The translations under genes and the position numbers were made by a program. 64,000 nt of DNA, taken from assembly GCF_900142525.1 (NCBI RefSeq), contig NZ_FRBD01000002.1:62001-126000 (forward strand), read 5' to 3'. Positions 27,557 through 36,211 of the stretch are shown here, piece by piece (positions within the stretch are counted from its first letter, which is position 1; the number at the start of each line of letters is the position of its first letter). The notes beneath the pieces were generated by a model. It was not told the DNA's origin, ran no database searches, and saw only the letters and a list, made by a program, of their open reading frames with translations. The DNA comes from Xylanibacter ruminicola (GTDB taxonomy: Bacteria > Bacteroidota > Bacteroidia > Bacteroidales > Bacteroidaceae).

Positions 27557-27575
27557 GGTCATTGTCTTTTTTATT
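27535..27575. terminator. Intrinsic terminator overlapping the end of the 4Fe-4S gene
   Basis: AATGACCTTAAGA (27535-27547) pairs perfectly with TCTTAAGGTCATT (27551-27563) across a 3-base loop, followed by a T-rich tail. The stem contains the last codons and stop (27554-27556) of the 4Fe-4S gene. It also lies just beyond the convergent esterase stop and may serve both strands. Confidence 0.8.
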
Positions 27576-29052
27576 ACTCGGGATTTCCAAAGTACGATGC
27601 TTCGGCATCCTTGTCATTCAGTTTGAATACCATGAACTTGGTGTTCTTCTGTGTGCAGGGCTTCCATGTACCACCTTTAGGTCCGTTAGGATCGGCATAC
27701 TTTACAAAGTTAGTCCATGCAGTCAGCATCTTTTCACTCAGATCCCAGTCGCCCTTGGTCCATGGGCGCCAGCAGTGCTTCAGACTCTTAAATACAAACC
27801 AGAGGTCAGATGAGTGGAAAGCACCCTTCAGACGTACTGTTACCTCAGGATGACTGCCGTCATCGGGCAATGGACGTGCAAACTGATAGGCCCAGGCCTT
27901 ACCACCCTTCTGCTCGCGAACCTTACAGAACTCGGCGATGTTGGGTCCCATATTACCCATGTCGTTCAATGTGAATCCTATCATATAAGGAACATCGGCC
28001 AGTGTGCCGCCGCGTGTTGCGTCGTCAAAGCTATTTACGCATACATATCCATCAATCATAGGCATAAAGGGTAGGCCTCTGAACATGGCTGCCATTGGGC
28101 TATTATCTTGCTGACCGTCGCTATGAATCTGGTAATAAAGGGTGTTGAGCGCAAAGATGGTCTCGGTTGAGGCCGCACGCATCTTCTTCAGATCGGTTAA
28201 TCCTGCCCAGTCGAACACCTTCTTTGCTTTTGCTTCTGCATCGGCAAAGGTACCGCCACTGTATCGGCCACCAATCATGTTTCCTTTGTCATCGGGGATG
28301 GTTAATCCCTGAGCACTCATGATAACAGCCTTGTTGAACAAACCACGAGCAAGAGGACTATCGCATAATGTGCGAACGCTACCACCACCTGCGCTCTGAC
28401 CAAATATGGTGACGTTGTTGGGGTCACCACCAAACTGAGCAATGTTCTTCTTGATCCATTTCAAAGCCTCAATCTGGTCAAGAATACCATAGTTGCCCGA
28501 TACCTTATGTGGGCTTTCTGCTGAAAGAGCCGGATGTACCAGGAATCCGAATACACCAAGACGATAGTTGATGCTTACCAGCACCACATCCTTAGCTCCC
28601 CATTCCTGTCCGTCGAACTCTGGCTCAGAGCCAAAACCTTCACGATAGCCGCCACCATGAATCCATAGTGCTACGGGAAGTTTCTTGTTTACCTGTCCGG
28701 GAGCTTTGGTCCATACGTTAAGATACAGGCAGTCTTCGCTGCTGGGTGCCTCTTTACCATAGCCCCACTCAGTGTAGTATCCGCCGGGATACTGAACTGC
28801 CTGATAGCTGGGATGTCCGAATGTGTCGCATATCTTAATGCCCTTCCAAGGCACAATGGGCTGTGGCTCTTTCCATCGGTTCTCCTTGATGGGAGGTGCA
28901 GCATAAGGTATGCCGCGATAAACAAACACTTCTGGATGGTCATCGGCTAATACGCCCTGAACCTTTCCACCCTCGATTGTTAACACTGGGTTTTCTGCAG
29001 CATGTGCAGACACTGCTACCAACAGCAGAAGAGGTAAAAATAGTTTTTTCAT
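27574..29052 (-). CDS. Type-B carboxylesterase, exported
   Basis: Secreted alpha/beta hydrolase of 492 residues of the carboxylesterase type B family. The ATG at 29052 begins a signal peptide (KKLFLPLLLLVAVSAHA). Motifs are FVYRGIPYAAPP, SEDCLYLNVW, the oxyanion-hole HGGGY, the nucleophile elbow FGQSAGG, and a C-terminal GAFHSSDLWFVF with the likely catalytic His. Such enzymes in polysaccharide degraders often remove acyl esters (acetyl, feruloyl) from plant glycans; the substrate here is not shown. It converges on the ohrR operon and is divergent from GH43. No clear TAnnTTTG box is seen before it. Confidence 0.87.
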   Translation of the reverse strand: MKKLFLPLLLLVAVSAHAAENPVLTIEGGKVQGVLADDHPEVFVYRGIPYAAPPIKENRWKEPQPIVPWKGIKICDTFGHPSYQAVQYPGGYYTEWGYGKEAPSSEDCLYLNVWTKAPGQVNKKLPVALWIHGGGYREGFGSEPEFDGQEWGAKDVVLVSINYRLGVFGFLVHPALSAESPHKVSGNYGILDQIEALKWIKKNIAQFGGDPNNVTIFGQSAGGGSVRTLCDSPLARGLFNKAVIMSAQGLTIPDDKGNMIGGRYSGGTFADAEAKAKKVFDWAGLTDLKKMRAASTETIFALNTLYYQIHSDGQQDNSPMAAMFRGLPFMPMIDGYVCVNSFDDATRGGTLADVPYMIGFTLNDMGNMGPNIAEFCKVREQKGGKAWAYQFARPLPDDGSHPEVTVRLKGAFHSSDLWFVFKSLKHCWRPWTKGDWDLSEKMLTAWTNFVKYADPNGPKGGTWKPCTQKNTKFMVFKLNDKDAEASYFGNPE

Positions 29053-29183
29053 AAGTTGTTTAAATAACAATTGTATAATTGGTTAGGTAAATAATTATAT
29101 TATTTAGACACCTGAACTGACAATTGGTTTAATAAACTTTCCTAAATATTTATGCAATTCCTTTTATATTACCTTTTTTTTAT

Positions 29184-29191
29184 TATCTTTG
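29184..29191 (+). promoter_or_regulatory. -7 box for the GH43 gene
   Basis: TATCTTTG, 42 bp before the ATG at 29234, fits TAnnTTTG. No exact TTG is seen at the expected -33 distance. Confidence 0.45.
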
Positions 29192-29233
29192 CGGTCAAGT
29201 TTATTGAACTGCGAATTATTAATTTTATGCTTT

Positions 29234-30211
29234 ATGAATAAGAAAGGATTTCTACTAATTACGTTATTTACGATTCTATGTACAGTATCGGCCCATGCTG
29301 GTCGCGATAAGATGGTGGCCTATCTGTTTACTTACTTTAATAGTAATGCACCTCAGGACGAGCAGATTTGCTTTGCCCTGAGCGACGATGGCTATAACTA
29401 CACACCGCTTAACGGTGGTGCCCCTGTCATTGAGAGCGACACCATTGCCCTGACACAGTGCGTGCGCGATCCGCACATTCTGCGCTGCGAGGACGGTAAG
29501 ACATTCTACATGGTAGTTACCGATATGCGCTCGTCGTTAGGATGGGCCAGCAACCGCGGTATCGTACTGCTCAAGTCGACCGACCTGATACACTGGCAGC
29601 ACTCTACTGTGAACTTCCCCACACGTTATACCAAGACCTGGAAGAATGTGATTCGTGTGTGGGCGCCCGAGACTATCTACGACCGCAAGGCAGGTAAATA
29701 TATGGTATTCTACTCACTGCGCACCAGCGATCCCGACTCATACGACAAGATTTACTATCAATATGCCAACAAGGATTTTACTGACCTTGAGGGTGAACCC
29801 CAATGGCTTTTCGATGCCGGCAATGCCACCATCGATGGCGACATCGTATGGAACCAGGCCGACAAGATGTATCACCTCTTCTATAAGCAAGAGGCTGGGC
29901 GTGGCATCTACCAGGCTGTGGCTAAACAGCTCACCGATAAATGGCAGATGCTGGAAGGCAATGTAGAGCAGACACAGGAGAAGGTTGAGGGTGTTGGCGT
30001 ATGCAAAGCTATTGACGGTAAGAGCTGGATCATCATGTACGACTGCTACGTGAATCATCATTACCAGTTCTGTCGCTCAGAGGATCTCAAGACTTTCCAG
30101 TTTGTGCAGAATACCGAGACCAAGGGCAAATTCACCCCTCGTCATGGCACAATCATTCCTATTACACAAGCTGAGAAGGACCGCTTGCTCAAGGCTTTTG
30201 GTAATAAGTAA
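29234..30211 (+). CDS. GH43-type beta-propeller glycosidase
   Basis: Exported protein of 325 residues with a five-bladed propeller pattern of glycoside hydrolase family 43 (arabinofuranosidase/xylosidase group). The ATG at 29234 gives a signal peptide (KKGFLLITLFTILCTVSAHA). Putative catalytic residues are in their usual contexts: base Asp in CVRDPHILR, pKa-modulating Asp in IDGDIVW, and acid Glu in EKVEGVGVCK. WAPETIYDRKAGKYMVFYS is also typical. Substrate specificity cannot be read. Its stop is 3 bp from that of the convergent LytTR regulator. With GH115, GH3 and the esterases it suggests arabinoxylan use. Confidence 0.85.
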   Translation: MNKKGFLLITLFTILCTVSAHAGRDKMVAYLFTYFNSNAPQDEQICFALSDDGYNYTPLNGGAPVIESDTIALTQCVRDPHILRCEDGKTFYMVVTDMRSSLGWASNRGIVLLKSTDLIHWQHSTVNFPTRYTKTWKNVIRVWAPETIYDRKAGKYMVFYSLRTSDPDSYDKIYYQYANKDFTDLEGEPQWLFDAGNATIDGDIVWNQADKMYHLFYKQEAGRGIYQAVAKQLTDKWQMLEGNVEQTQEKVEGVGVCKAIDGKSWIIMYDCYVNHHYQFCRSEDLKTFQFVQNTETKGKFTPRHGTIIPITQAEKDRLLKAFGNK

Positions 30212-30214
30212 AAC

Positions 30215-30925
30215 TTACTTGCCCAAGAATTTCGTGTCTAGATAAGCCTGGAAGTTGTCTTTATATAGGTCGCCTATGGGCAGATAGGTGTCGGCGTCCA
30301 TAATCACGCGATTCTTGTTAACCTCCTGAATCTTGTCGAGGTTGATGATGTAAGAGCGATGGATGCGCATAAAGTTCTGTGGTAGTCGCTCTTCCATTTT
30401 CTTCATCGATAGCAGGGTGATAATAGGTTTGGGCTCGCCCTCAATCCACACCTTCAGGTATTCGCTCATGGCCTCTACATAACGTATGTCTTGGATACAG
30501 ACTTTTACAATACGGTAGTCGGTTTTGAGGAATAGTGTGTTATCTGTTTCTACCGCAGGTGCGGTGGAAACAGATAATCGTTCTTTCAGTCTGTTGGCGG
30601 CACGCTGGAAGTCTTGCAGACCAAAGGGTTTAAGTAGGTAGTCTACTGCATTCACCTTGAATCCTTCAATGGCATATTCCGAGTATGCAGTAGTGAAAAC
30701 TACGAGTGGTGGCGCTGCCAGCGATTTTACGAAGTCCATACCGTTCAGATCGGGCATGTTGATGTCGCAGAAGATGGCGTCAACCCTTTCTTCGGCTAGA
30801 AATTGACGGGCTTCTAAAGCACTCTGGCACTCGGCTGCCAGTTCTAGAAACGGCACCTTGTTGATGTATGCAGCAATCTGCTGCAGAGCCAATGGCTCAT
30901 CGTCGATAGCTATACAGCGAATCAT
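30215..30925 (-). CDS. LytTR-family response regulator
   Basis: A 236-residue regulator with a receiver domain (acidic pair Asp8-Asp9, phosphoacceptor Asp54 in FCDINMPDL, Lys in YLLKPF). A C-terminal LytTR DNA-binding domain starts near residue 130 (LKTDYRIVKVCIQDIRYVEA, then FMRIHRSYIINLDKI). It is the last gene of the six-gene VTC operon and overlaps its kinase gene by 4 bp (ATGA). It should act on the kinase's signal to regulate the operon or cell-surface genes. LytTR proteins bind direct repeats, and none is obvious at the operon promoter. Confidence 0.9.
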   Translation of the reverse strand: MIRCIAIDDEPLALQQIAAYINKVPFLELAAECQSALEARQFLAEERVDAIFCDINMPDLNGMDFVKSLAAPPLVVFTTAYSEYAIEGFKVNAVDYLLKPFGLQDFQRAANRLKERLSVSTAPAVETDNTLFLKTDYRIVKVCIQDIRYVEAMSEYLKVWIEGEPKPIITLLSMKKMEERLPQNFMRIHRSYIINLDKIQEVNKNRVIMDADTYLPIGDLYKDNFQAYLDTKFLGK

Positions 30926-32094
30926 CGTAGTGGTAATTTTAGTTCAACAATATATATGTCTGGTTCGTCTTTAATCTGCAGGGTATAGCTATTATCATAT
31001 AACAGATCAAGACGTTTCTTGACGTTAGCTAATCCCACTCCACCTTTCTCCTGATTAGGCATCTCGGCTTTAGAGTTGCGACAGGTAAAGTAGAGGTTGT
31101 TGCCATTTATTGCCAATTTGATATCTACAAACGAGTCGTGCTGATAACTGATGCCATGCTTGAAAGCATTTTCGATAAACGATATCAGCATCAATGGCGG
31201 GATGGTCAAGTCGGGAGCTTCGCTTGGCACGTCTACAGTTATCTTCACCTTGTCACTATAACGCAGCTGCATCAGTGTGGTGTAAGTGCGAATAAACTCA
31301 AACTCCTTGGTCAGTGGCACGCCGCTCTTGTCGCCTTCGTAGAGCACAAACCGCATCATCTTCGATAGTTCACGAATCGTTTCCTGTGCCTTAGAGGGGT
31401 CGATATCTACCAGGGCATGGATATTATTCAGCGTGTTCATAAAGAAGTGTGGGTTTATCTGATACTTCAGATACTCCAGTTGTTGCTCCAGGTTCTGCTT
31501 CTCCAGATCTTCCAACTTGCGCTGGTCGCTACGCGAGCGGAAGTAGTACTTGGTGCCAAGATTAGCACCAAACATCAGCACTAAGACTACAATGCTCAGT
31601 ATGTCGTGCTCGCCAACGAAGAGAGGAGGAGTGTGGCGGCGCTCCATTCGTGGATTGCCGTTGCGCATGTCTTCATGACGTGGACCGTGTTCGCGCAACT
31701 TCTCCATTTTCTCGAAATCTTCGAGGTCTGGCGGCAGATTCTCGCGCTGCTCCATTCGTGGCGGACGGATACCATCACGTTTCCCAAAGTTGGGGCGCGT
31801 AGTGCACTGAAACACGATAAATCCCGCCATGACCGCTGTCATAATAGATAGGTATAATATGCGCTTATGCCCGTGAATCAGCAATGGCGCTAGCAGGAAA
31901 TTATGAATCAGGAACAATAGCAGGAATATGCTGAACTTACCCCACACAAAGAATACCTCACCCCAGTTAAACTCCAGATAAGGGTCGTTGGTTGTGCGCA
32001 GATAAAGGCTTAGCAGTGGGGTTGCAAAAAGCAAACTCCACACTACCAAGTATGTCAGATTCTCCTGTCTCGACTGATTTTTCATCCAGATCAT
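30922..32094 (-). CDS. LytS-type sensor histidine kinase with charged extramembrane loop
   Basis: Membrane histidine kinase of 390 residues with three N-terminal helices (residues 13-32, 46-72, 78-96) and a fourth at 164-182. The cytoplasmic His_kinase domain has the phosphoacceptor His216 in YQINPHFFMNTLNN, and the ATPase part has FIENAFKHG and GGVGLANVKKRL. Between helices 3 and 4 lies an unusual loop (about residues 100-160) rich in Arg, Glu and Pro, with PRMEQRE and PRMERRH repeats. It is co-transcribed with the upstream surface genes (45-bp gap) and the response regulator (4-bp overlap). ATG 32085 is an alternative start. The signal is unknown. Confidence 0.88.
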   Translation of the reverse strand: MIWMKNQSRQENLTYLVVWSLLFATPLLSLYLRTTNDPYLEFNWGEVFFVWGKFSIFLLLFLIHNFLLAPLLIHGHKRILYLSIMTAVMAGFIVFQCTTRPNFGKRDGIRPPRMEQRENLPPDLEDFEKMEKLREHGPRHEDMRNGNPRMERRHTPPLFVGEHDILSIVVLVLMFGANLGTKYYFRSRSDQRKLEDLEKQNLEQQLEYLKYQINPHFFMNTLNNIHALVDIDPSKAQETIRELSKMMRFVLYEGDKSGVPLTKEFEFIRTYTTLMQLRYSDKVKITVDVPSEAPDLTIPPLMLISFIENAFKHGISYQHDSFVDIKLAINGNNLYFTCRNSKAEMPNQEKGGVGLANVKKRLDLLYDNSYTLQIKDEPDIYIVELKLPLR

Positions 32095-32139
32095 TCCTAT
32101 TACTATTATGTATAACGTTGATAATAGTGAATTATTGTG

Positions 32140-33906
32140 TCAGTGCCAACCACCGGGGCCAAAATTGCCCCCCATGCTGCTACCACTAGTGTAGCTTGAT
32201 AGTGATACACTTGATCCGCCGCTGACAGTGCCACTCATGATGCCAATGCCGCCGAAGACGCTTGAGCCACCGCTAACGGTTGTGCCTGATGCGAGAGATG
32301 GTGTAGCAGCTGCTGATACTACCAGACTGCTGCCGCCGCTCGATGGAGTCTTAAACGAGAAGGTGTTGCCATCGTATGTTAGGGTGTACCAGGTGTTTTT
32401 ACTCCACGAAGATGTATAGTAACACGATTGTGACAGGCTGCTGCCACTCTCCAGTCCACCTACAGCCACCACGGTGCCGCCAGTGAGATATAGCTTTTTG
32501 CCTCCTTCGGTGTTGGCGTCGATAGCTACTTCTGGAGTGCCGGAACAGATGGCGTATATCAGGCCGCCCTTGATATACATGTTGCCGTTTGCATCCAGTC
32601 CGTCGTTGTGCTGACCTTGTGCATATACGTATCCGCCAGTGATAGTCATATCACTTTTCGAGTTGATAGCATCGTCGTAGGCATAACAGGCCACTTGTCC
32701 ACCGCTGATGTTCATCATGCTCTTGGTTTCAATACCCTCGCCGTTATAGCCGCTGGTACGTACCCAGATAGTGCCACCGCTTATATTGATGTTACCGTCG
32801 GCTTTGATACCCTTAGGCGATGAAGTATCGTTGTTGCTCTTATACTGTCCGCCCTCGGTCACTACATATACACTGCCGCCACAGAAGTTTGCTTCCATAT
32901 CCACATTGATGCCCTTGCCGCCAGAGCCTGTGCTCTTGAGCCACAATTCGCCGGCGTTGATGGTAAAGGTAGAGTCGGCCTTGATGCCGGCTGCGCCTTT
33001 TGCCTCCTTGTCGTCGCTGTCGTAGGTGCCATTTCCGGTGGTGATCACTGTGGTTCTGCCGCCATTCACAATGATGTTACTCTCGCAGTTTATGCCTTTA
33101 GCAGCTGCGGCCGACACCTCAACATTAATAATGCCTCCATTAATGAAGATGCCATCGTTGGCTTTGATGCTGTGGTTGGCTGTTGAGTTTGCATAGATGT
33201 TGTTGCCTTTGCGAAACACGATGTAATCGGCCGAGTGGATGGCGTTGTTGGAGTTACCTGTTACGCTGAGTTTTCCGTTACCGTTGAACAGTAGTTTGCC
33301 TTTGCAATAAAGCGCTCCTTTCTGACTGCCACCAGTGCCATCACTCAGACTGTTGCTGGTGCCATCGGCCAGTACGATGTAAGCGCGCTTTCCGCTGAGC
33401 AGGTTCAGAGCTGCCGAATCGGGATTGGTGATGTTGGCGCCATTCAGTATGATTTCGTACTTCTTTTCGCCTATCACGGTAAATGATCCGTTAGTGGTTG
33501 TTCCGCTTACCACATAACAAATGTTCTTGGCCGAACCATGATTGGCGGTGATGTGTCCGCCATTAACGGTTATCTCCACGCCGTTCTCGGTCTTGGCGGC
33601 TGGGCTACTCATGTCAATGCTTATCTCGGTGGTAAAGCTATTGTTCTCGAGTGCGTCTTCTTCATCAGGAAGGTATTCGGTGGCCACATTCGTAGGCTCA
33701 GCCGTGTCCTTGTCTATGCTAACAGAAAAGGTTGTCAGTTCGCCTGTAGTAGTCGAACTGCCGCTATTGGTCTCGTTAGAGTTACTGTTATTATTTTCCC
33801 AATTACCCCAATTGTTGTTGAATTCGCTGTATGGATCGTCGGCCATGCAGCTTGTTAGTAAGATTACCGATGCCATCAGCATCATTCTGATTGTAGTCTT
33901 CTTCAT
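32140..33906 (-). CDS. Cthe_2159-like beta-helix lipoprotein (DUF4353)
   Basis: Large surface lipoprotein of 588 residues (lipobox LTSC, Cys20). An Asn/Ser/Thr-rich linker follows the anchor. A right-handed beta-helix built from repeated short strands with ING/NGG turns (ITVNGGHIT, FINGGIINV, INISGGTIWV, NISGGQVACY, TITGGYVYAQ) covers most of the protein. The C-terminus is Gly/Ser-rich. This is the Cthe_2159-type carbohydrate-binding family, whose founding member binds acidic polysaccharide with calcium. It should bind or shape an extracellular polymer. It lies 11 bp after the DUF2490 gene and before the kinase. Its repeated pairing with VTC and DUF4956 genes in other bacteria points to a shared, uncharacterised surface process. 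Confidence 0.82.
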   Translation of the reverse strand: MKKTTIRMMLMASVILLTSCMADDPYSEFNNNWGNWENNNSNSNETNSGSSTTTGELTTFSVSIDKDTAEPTNVATEYLPDEEDALENNSFTTEISIDMSSPAAKTENGVEITVNGGHITANHGSAKNICYVVSGTTTNGSFTVIGEKKYEIILNGANITNPDSAALNLLSGKRAYIVLADGTSNSLSDGTGGSQKGALYCKGKLLFNGNGKLSVTGNSNNAIHSADYIVFRKGNNIYANSTANHSIKANDGIFINGGIINVEVSAAAAKGINCESNIIVNGGRTTVITTGNGTYDSDDKEAKGAAGIKADSTFTINAGELWLKSTGSGGKGINVDMEANFCGGSVYVVTEGGQYKSNNDTSSPKGIKADGNINISGGTIWVRTSGYNGEGIETKSMMNISGGQVACYAYDDAINSKSDMTITGGYVYAQGQHNDGLDANGNMYIKGGLIYAICSGTPEVAIDANTEGGKKLYLTGGTVVAVGGLESGSSLSQSCYYTSSWSKNTWYTLTYDGNTFSFKTPSSGGSSLVVSAAATPSLASGTTVSGGSSVFGGIGIMSGTVSGGSSVSLSSYTSGSSMGGNFGPGGWH

Positions 33907-33917
33907 GATTTTTATGC

Positions 33918-34670
33918 TTAAAATTTAAATTTATATCCTATTCCTAAGTAGTGCATGTTGGGTTCGTAGTCGTCGGCACTTACATTTTTCATATCCTGAA
34001 AGCGGTAGAAGGCTGTCAGCGTGTGCTGCTTGCCCAGTCGGATGTCGGTACCAACGGTGTAGCGTACTTTCTCTATGCCCCATGCATTAAAGAGTTCAAC
34101 GTTGGCATAGGGAGCCAACAGGCTGTGTTTGTTGTCGTATGATATGCCCAGACGTGAGCGCAGCACGCTTTTTGCCTTGCCGTTCATCACTTTTTCTTCC
34201 CACTCGTCCTCGTCGTAGTCCCATCGCTGGGTTGTTGTTTCAGGGCGATAGGTGTACTGCCAGCGTTCGCGTAGCGATAGCTTGATGTTGTTGCTGAACT
34301 TGTACGCCCCTGTGAGCGATGCATACACGCGGTGCTTGATGCTCCAGTAGCTGGGGCGCCATTTGTTTTCGGCACCCGATGCCTTGTAGGTGGTTTTTTC
34401 GCGGTTATTGTCGTCCAGTAGCACGTAGCCTGCGTCGGCTTTCAGCCAGCTGGTGAGTTTATACTCGGCGCCCACGCCTAGGCTCCAGCGGTCCATCGTC
34501 TTGAAGTCGTTGCGTGTTCGCATGCCGGCTTCCAGGTTCACACTCAGGTTCTTGTCAATCTTCTTCTCGGCCTCGGCACTCAGTACCATTCCGCCTTCGC
34601 TCTGTGCTGTTACGGGCAGCACCGATGCCAGGATGGTGGCCATCGCGGCCAGTCGCTTAAACATGTGCAT
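33918..34670 (-). CDS. DUF2490 outer-membrane beta-barrel protein
   Basis: A 250-residue protein with a signal peptide (LAAMATILASVLPVTA) and many alternating beta-strands ending in GIGYKFKF, the pattern of a small outer-membrane barrel. It matches the DUF2490 family, which has no known function. ATGs at 34670 and 34664 are both possible; both overlap the DUF4956 gene (14 or 8 bp), so the genes are coupled. In this operon it may be a channel or anchor for the product of the VTC/DUF4956 pair. Confidence 0.75.
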   Translation of the reverse strand: MHMFKRLAAMATILASVLPVTAQSEGGMVLSAEAEKKIDKNLSVNLEAGMRTRNDFKTMDRWSLGVGAEYKLTSWLKADAGYVLLDDNNREKTTYKASGAENKWRPSYWSIKHRVYASLTGAYKFSNNIKLSLRERWQYTYRPETTTQRWDYDEDEWEEKVMNGKAKSVLRSRLGISYDNKHSLLAPYANVELFNAWGIEKVRYTVGTDIRLGKQHTLTAFYRFQDMKNVSADDYEPNMHYLGIGYKFKF

Positions 34671-35334
34671 AATCTGCTTCTTTTAGTTTTAGTTTGTTAT
34701 TAATGTCCGTCATATTCTCGCCTACATAGCTTACACGTAGCACTGCCATGTCGCGCAGAAAGTCTACGCCGCCCACTTCTACCTTCAGCACCGTTACGCC
34801 CAGACGCTTTGCCAGGTCGGCTTTCAGCTCTTCGTGTCGCTCTGGCTTTATTAGCTCAATGCGGTCGTACTGTACCAGTCGGGTTGCGCTCACCTTCAGG
34901 GTTTTCTCGAATGTCATGATGGCCGCTACGGTTATCATGTCAATCACCAATAGTTCAACCAGCGGTGTGCCTGTGATGATGCCATTTGCAGTTACATCTA
35001 GTACCGACGACATGGCGTGAACCACCGACAGGCAAACCACTACAAACAGATATGTCATCTCGCGAACCGGCATCGAGTCGGTGCGATAACGCATAATCGA
35101 GAAGATTCCAAATAGTCCAAGCCCCACACCCATGGTGGCCTTACCTCGTTCCATGCCCATCATCAGGTAAACCAGGAAATAGATAACCACCGAGATGATC
35201 ATGAAGGTGAAGTAAAAGTCGCGACGACGACTTTTCTTGAAATACAGGAAGTTCACGATGCCCCAGTTTACTATCAGGCAGAGCATGAACCTGATGAGAG
35301 TTTCGACGAAATCGTTCGAAAATAATGCTTCCAT
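34657..35334 (-). CDS. DUF4956 multi-pass membrane protein
   Basis: A 225-residue inner-membrane protein of the DUF4956 family. Several hydrophobic segments fill residues 10-135 (FMLCLIVNWGIVNFLYF, FTFMIISVVIYFLVYLMMG, YLFVVVCLSVVHAMSSVL, LLVIDMITVAAIM). The conserved central motif is GLGLFGIFSIMRYRT. A small soluble C-terminal domain follows. DUF4956 proteins are nearly always encoded beside VTC-domain proteins, as here (3-bp gap), and may form a membrane partner or export path for a polyphosphate-like polymer. That role is inference. Confidence 0.85.
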   Translation of the reverse strand: MEALFSNDFVETLIRFMLCLIVNWGIVNFLYFKKSRRRDFYFTFMIISVVIYFLVYLMMGMERGKATMGVGLGLFGIFSIMRYRTDSMPVREMTYLFVVVCLSVVHAMSSVLDVTANGIITGTPLVELLVIDMITVAAIMTFEKTLKVSATRLVQYDRIELIKPERHEELKADLAKRLGVTVLKVEVGGVDFLRDMAVLRVSYVGENMTDINNKLKLKEADYAHV

Positions 35335-35337
35335 ATT

Positions 35338-36084
35338 CTATTGTTTTATTAATTTGTTTATTTCTATCAGTTTGCATTTAAAACGGTTCACGGGCAGCTG
35401 CTCGTCGGCAGTCAGGGCCGATCCCATGCAGTATTTTGAAAAACCGTGAGGTTGTATGCGCAGTTGGCGCAGCATGTGCAGTATGGGAGAATATACCAGT
35501 CCGTCGCGCTTCAGCTCTATCACCACCAACGGTCCCATGTCCTTGTGGTGTCCGTTCGTCAGGTTGCTGAACTTCAGGGCCGTGTCGATAGTCAGTCGCT
35601 CAGTCATCCCTTTGTTCACCAGTGTGATGCGGTTGAAGTGGTTGTTCAGCACGGGTTGCAGCGAGTCAACCTCGTATTGCAGGTTCTTTTGCAGAAACAG
35701 GCGCTTTGTTACTTCGTTCAAGTTCATATCCCACACCTCAATGCGGTTCTTTTTGGTGCGTCCGTGATTGTTCTTGGTCTTCACTTCCATAAACTGCAGA
35801 CCGCTGATGCAGTACGTGCGGAAACGAATCTTCTGTCGGTTGGCGTGCCCGTACTGGTGCTGACTGTACATATCGAATGCCTTGGTGTCCAGATATGTGG
35901 TGTCGTAGTCGGGGTTTCGCTGACCGTCTATGTCCTGTACATAATAATCCTGCTGCGCCATCTTTAGCAGTTGGCACAGTTTACTGGTGTTCGTCACGAA
36001 CTTCGTGTCCGTGCGATTCATCAGTTTTACGCTTTTCATCTCATCAAGCGTGATGGGCTCGTATGACTTTAGCAATTCATTCAT
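35338..36084 (-). CDS. VTC-domain (polyphosphate polymerase-like) protein
   Basis: A 248-residue cytoplasmic protein with the VTC domain of eukaryotic polyphosphate polymerases. The conserved tunnel motifs are visible: MNRTDTKFV, TTYLDTKAFDMY, RQKIRFRTY, FMEVKTKNNHGRTKKNRIE and VVIELKRDG. In yeast this domain makes polyphosphate from ATP; bacterial versions linked to DUF4956 have no settled reaction. It is the first gene of the six-gene operon, and a -7 box lies 5 bp before its ATG. Basic and acidic tunnel residues look intact, so an active triphosphate enzyme is plausible. Confidence 0.85.
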   Translation of the reverse strand: MNELLKSYEPITLDEMKSVKLMNRTDTKFVTNTSKLCQLLKMAQQDYYVQDIDGQRNPDYDTTYLDTKAFDMYSQHQYGHANRQKIRFRTYCISGLQFMEVKTKNNHGRTKKNRIEVWDMNLNEVTKRLFLQKNLQYEVDSLQPVLNNHFNRITLVNKGMTERLTIDTALKFSNLTNGHHKDMGPLVVIELKRDGLVYSPILHMLRQLRIQPHGFSKYCMGSALTADEQLPVNRFKCKLIEINKLIKQ

Positions 36085-36088
36085 GCTG

Positions 36089-36119
36089 CAAAGGTAGTAT
36101 GATTTGGCTTACCATACTA
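36089..36119 (-). promoter_or_regulatory. -7 box and inverted repeat before the VTC operon
   Basis: TACCTTTG on the minus strand covers 36089-36096. Just upstream, TAGTATG (36095-36101) and CATACTA (36113-36119) form a perfect 7-bp inverted repeat with an 11-bp centre, overlapping the -7 box by two bases. It is a candidate operator. No good -33 TTG is visible, which suits an activated promoter. Confidence 0.45.
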
Positions 36120-36181
36120 ATTTTTTCAATGAATGCCGTTTTTTATTCAGTCAACAGGAGGTCATAATCGAAAAAAATCAT

Positions 36182-36189
36182 TATCTTTG
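36182..36189 (+). promoter_or_regulatory. -7 box for the DUF1593 gene
   Basis: TATCTTTG, 22 bp before the ATG at 36212, fits TAnnTTTG. No TTG is seen at the usual distance. Confidence 0.45.
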
Positions 36190-36211
36190 CCGCCAGATAA
36201 ATTAATCAAAT

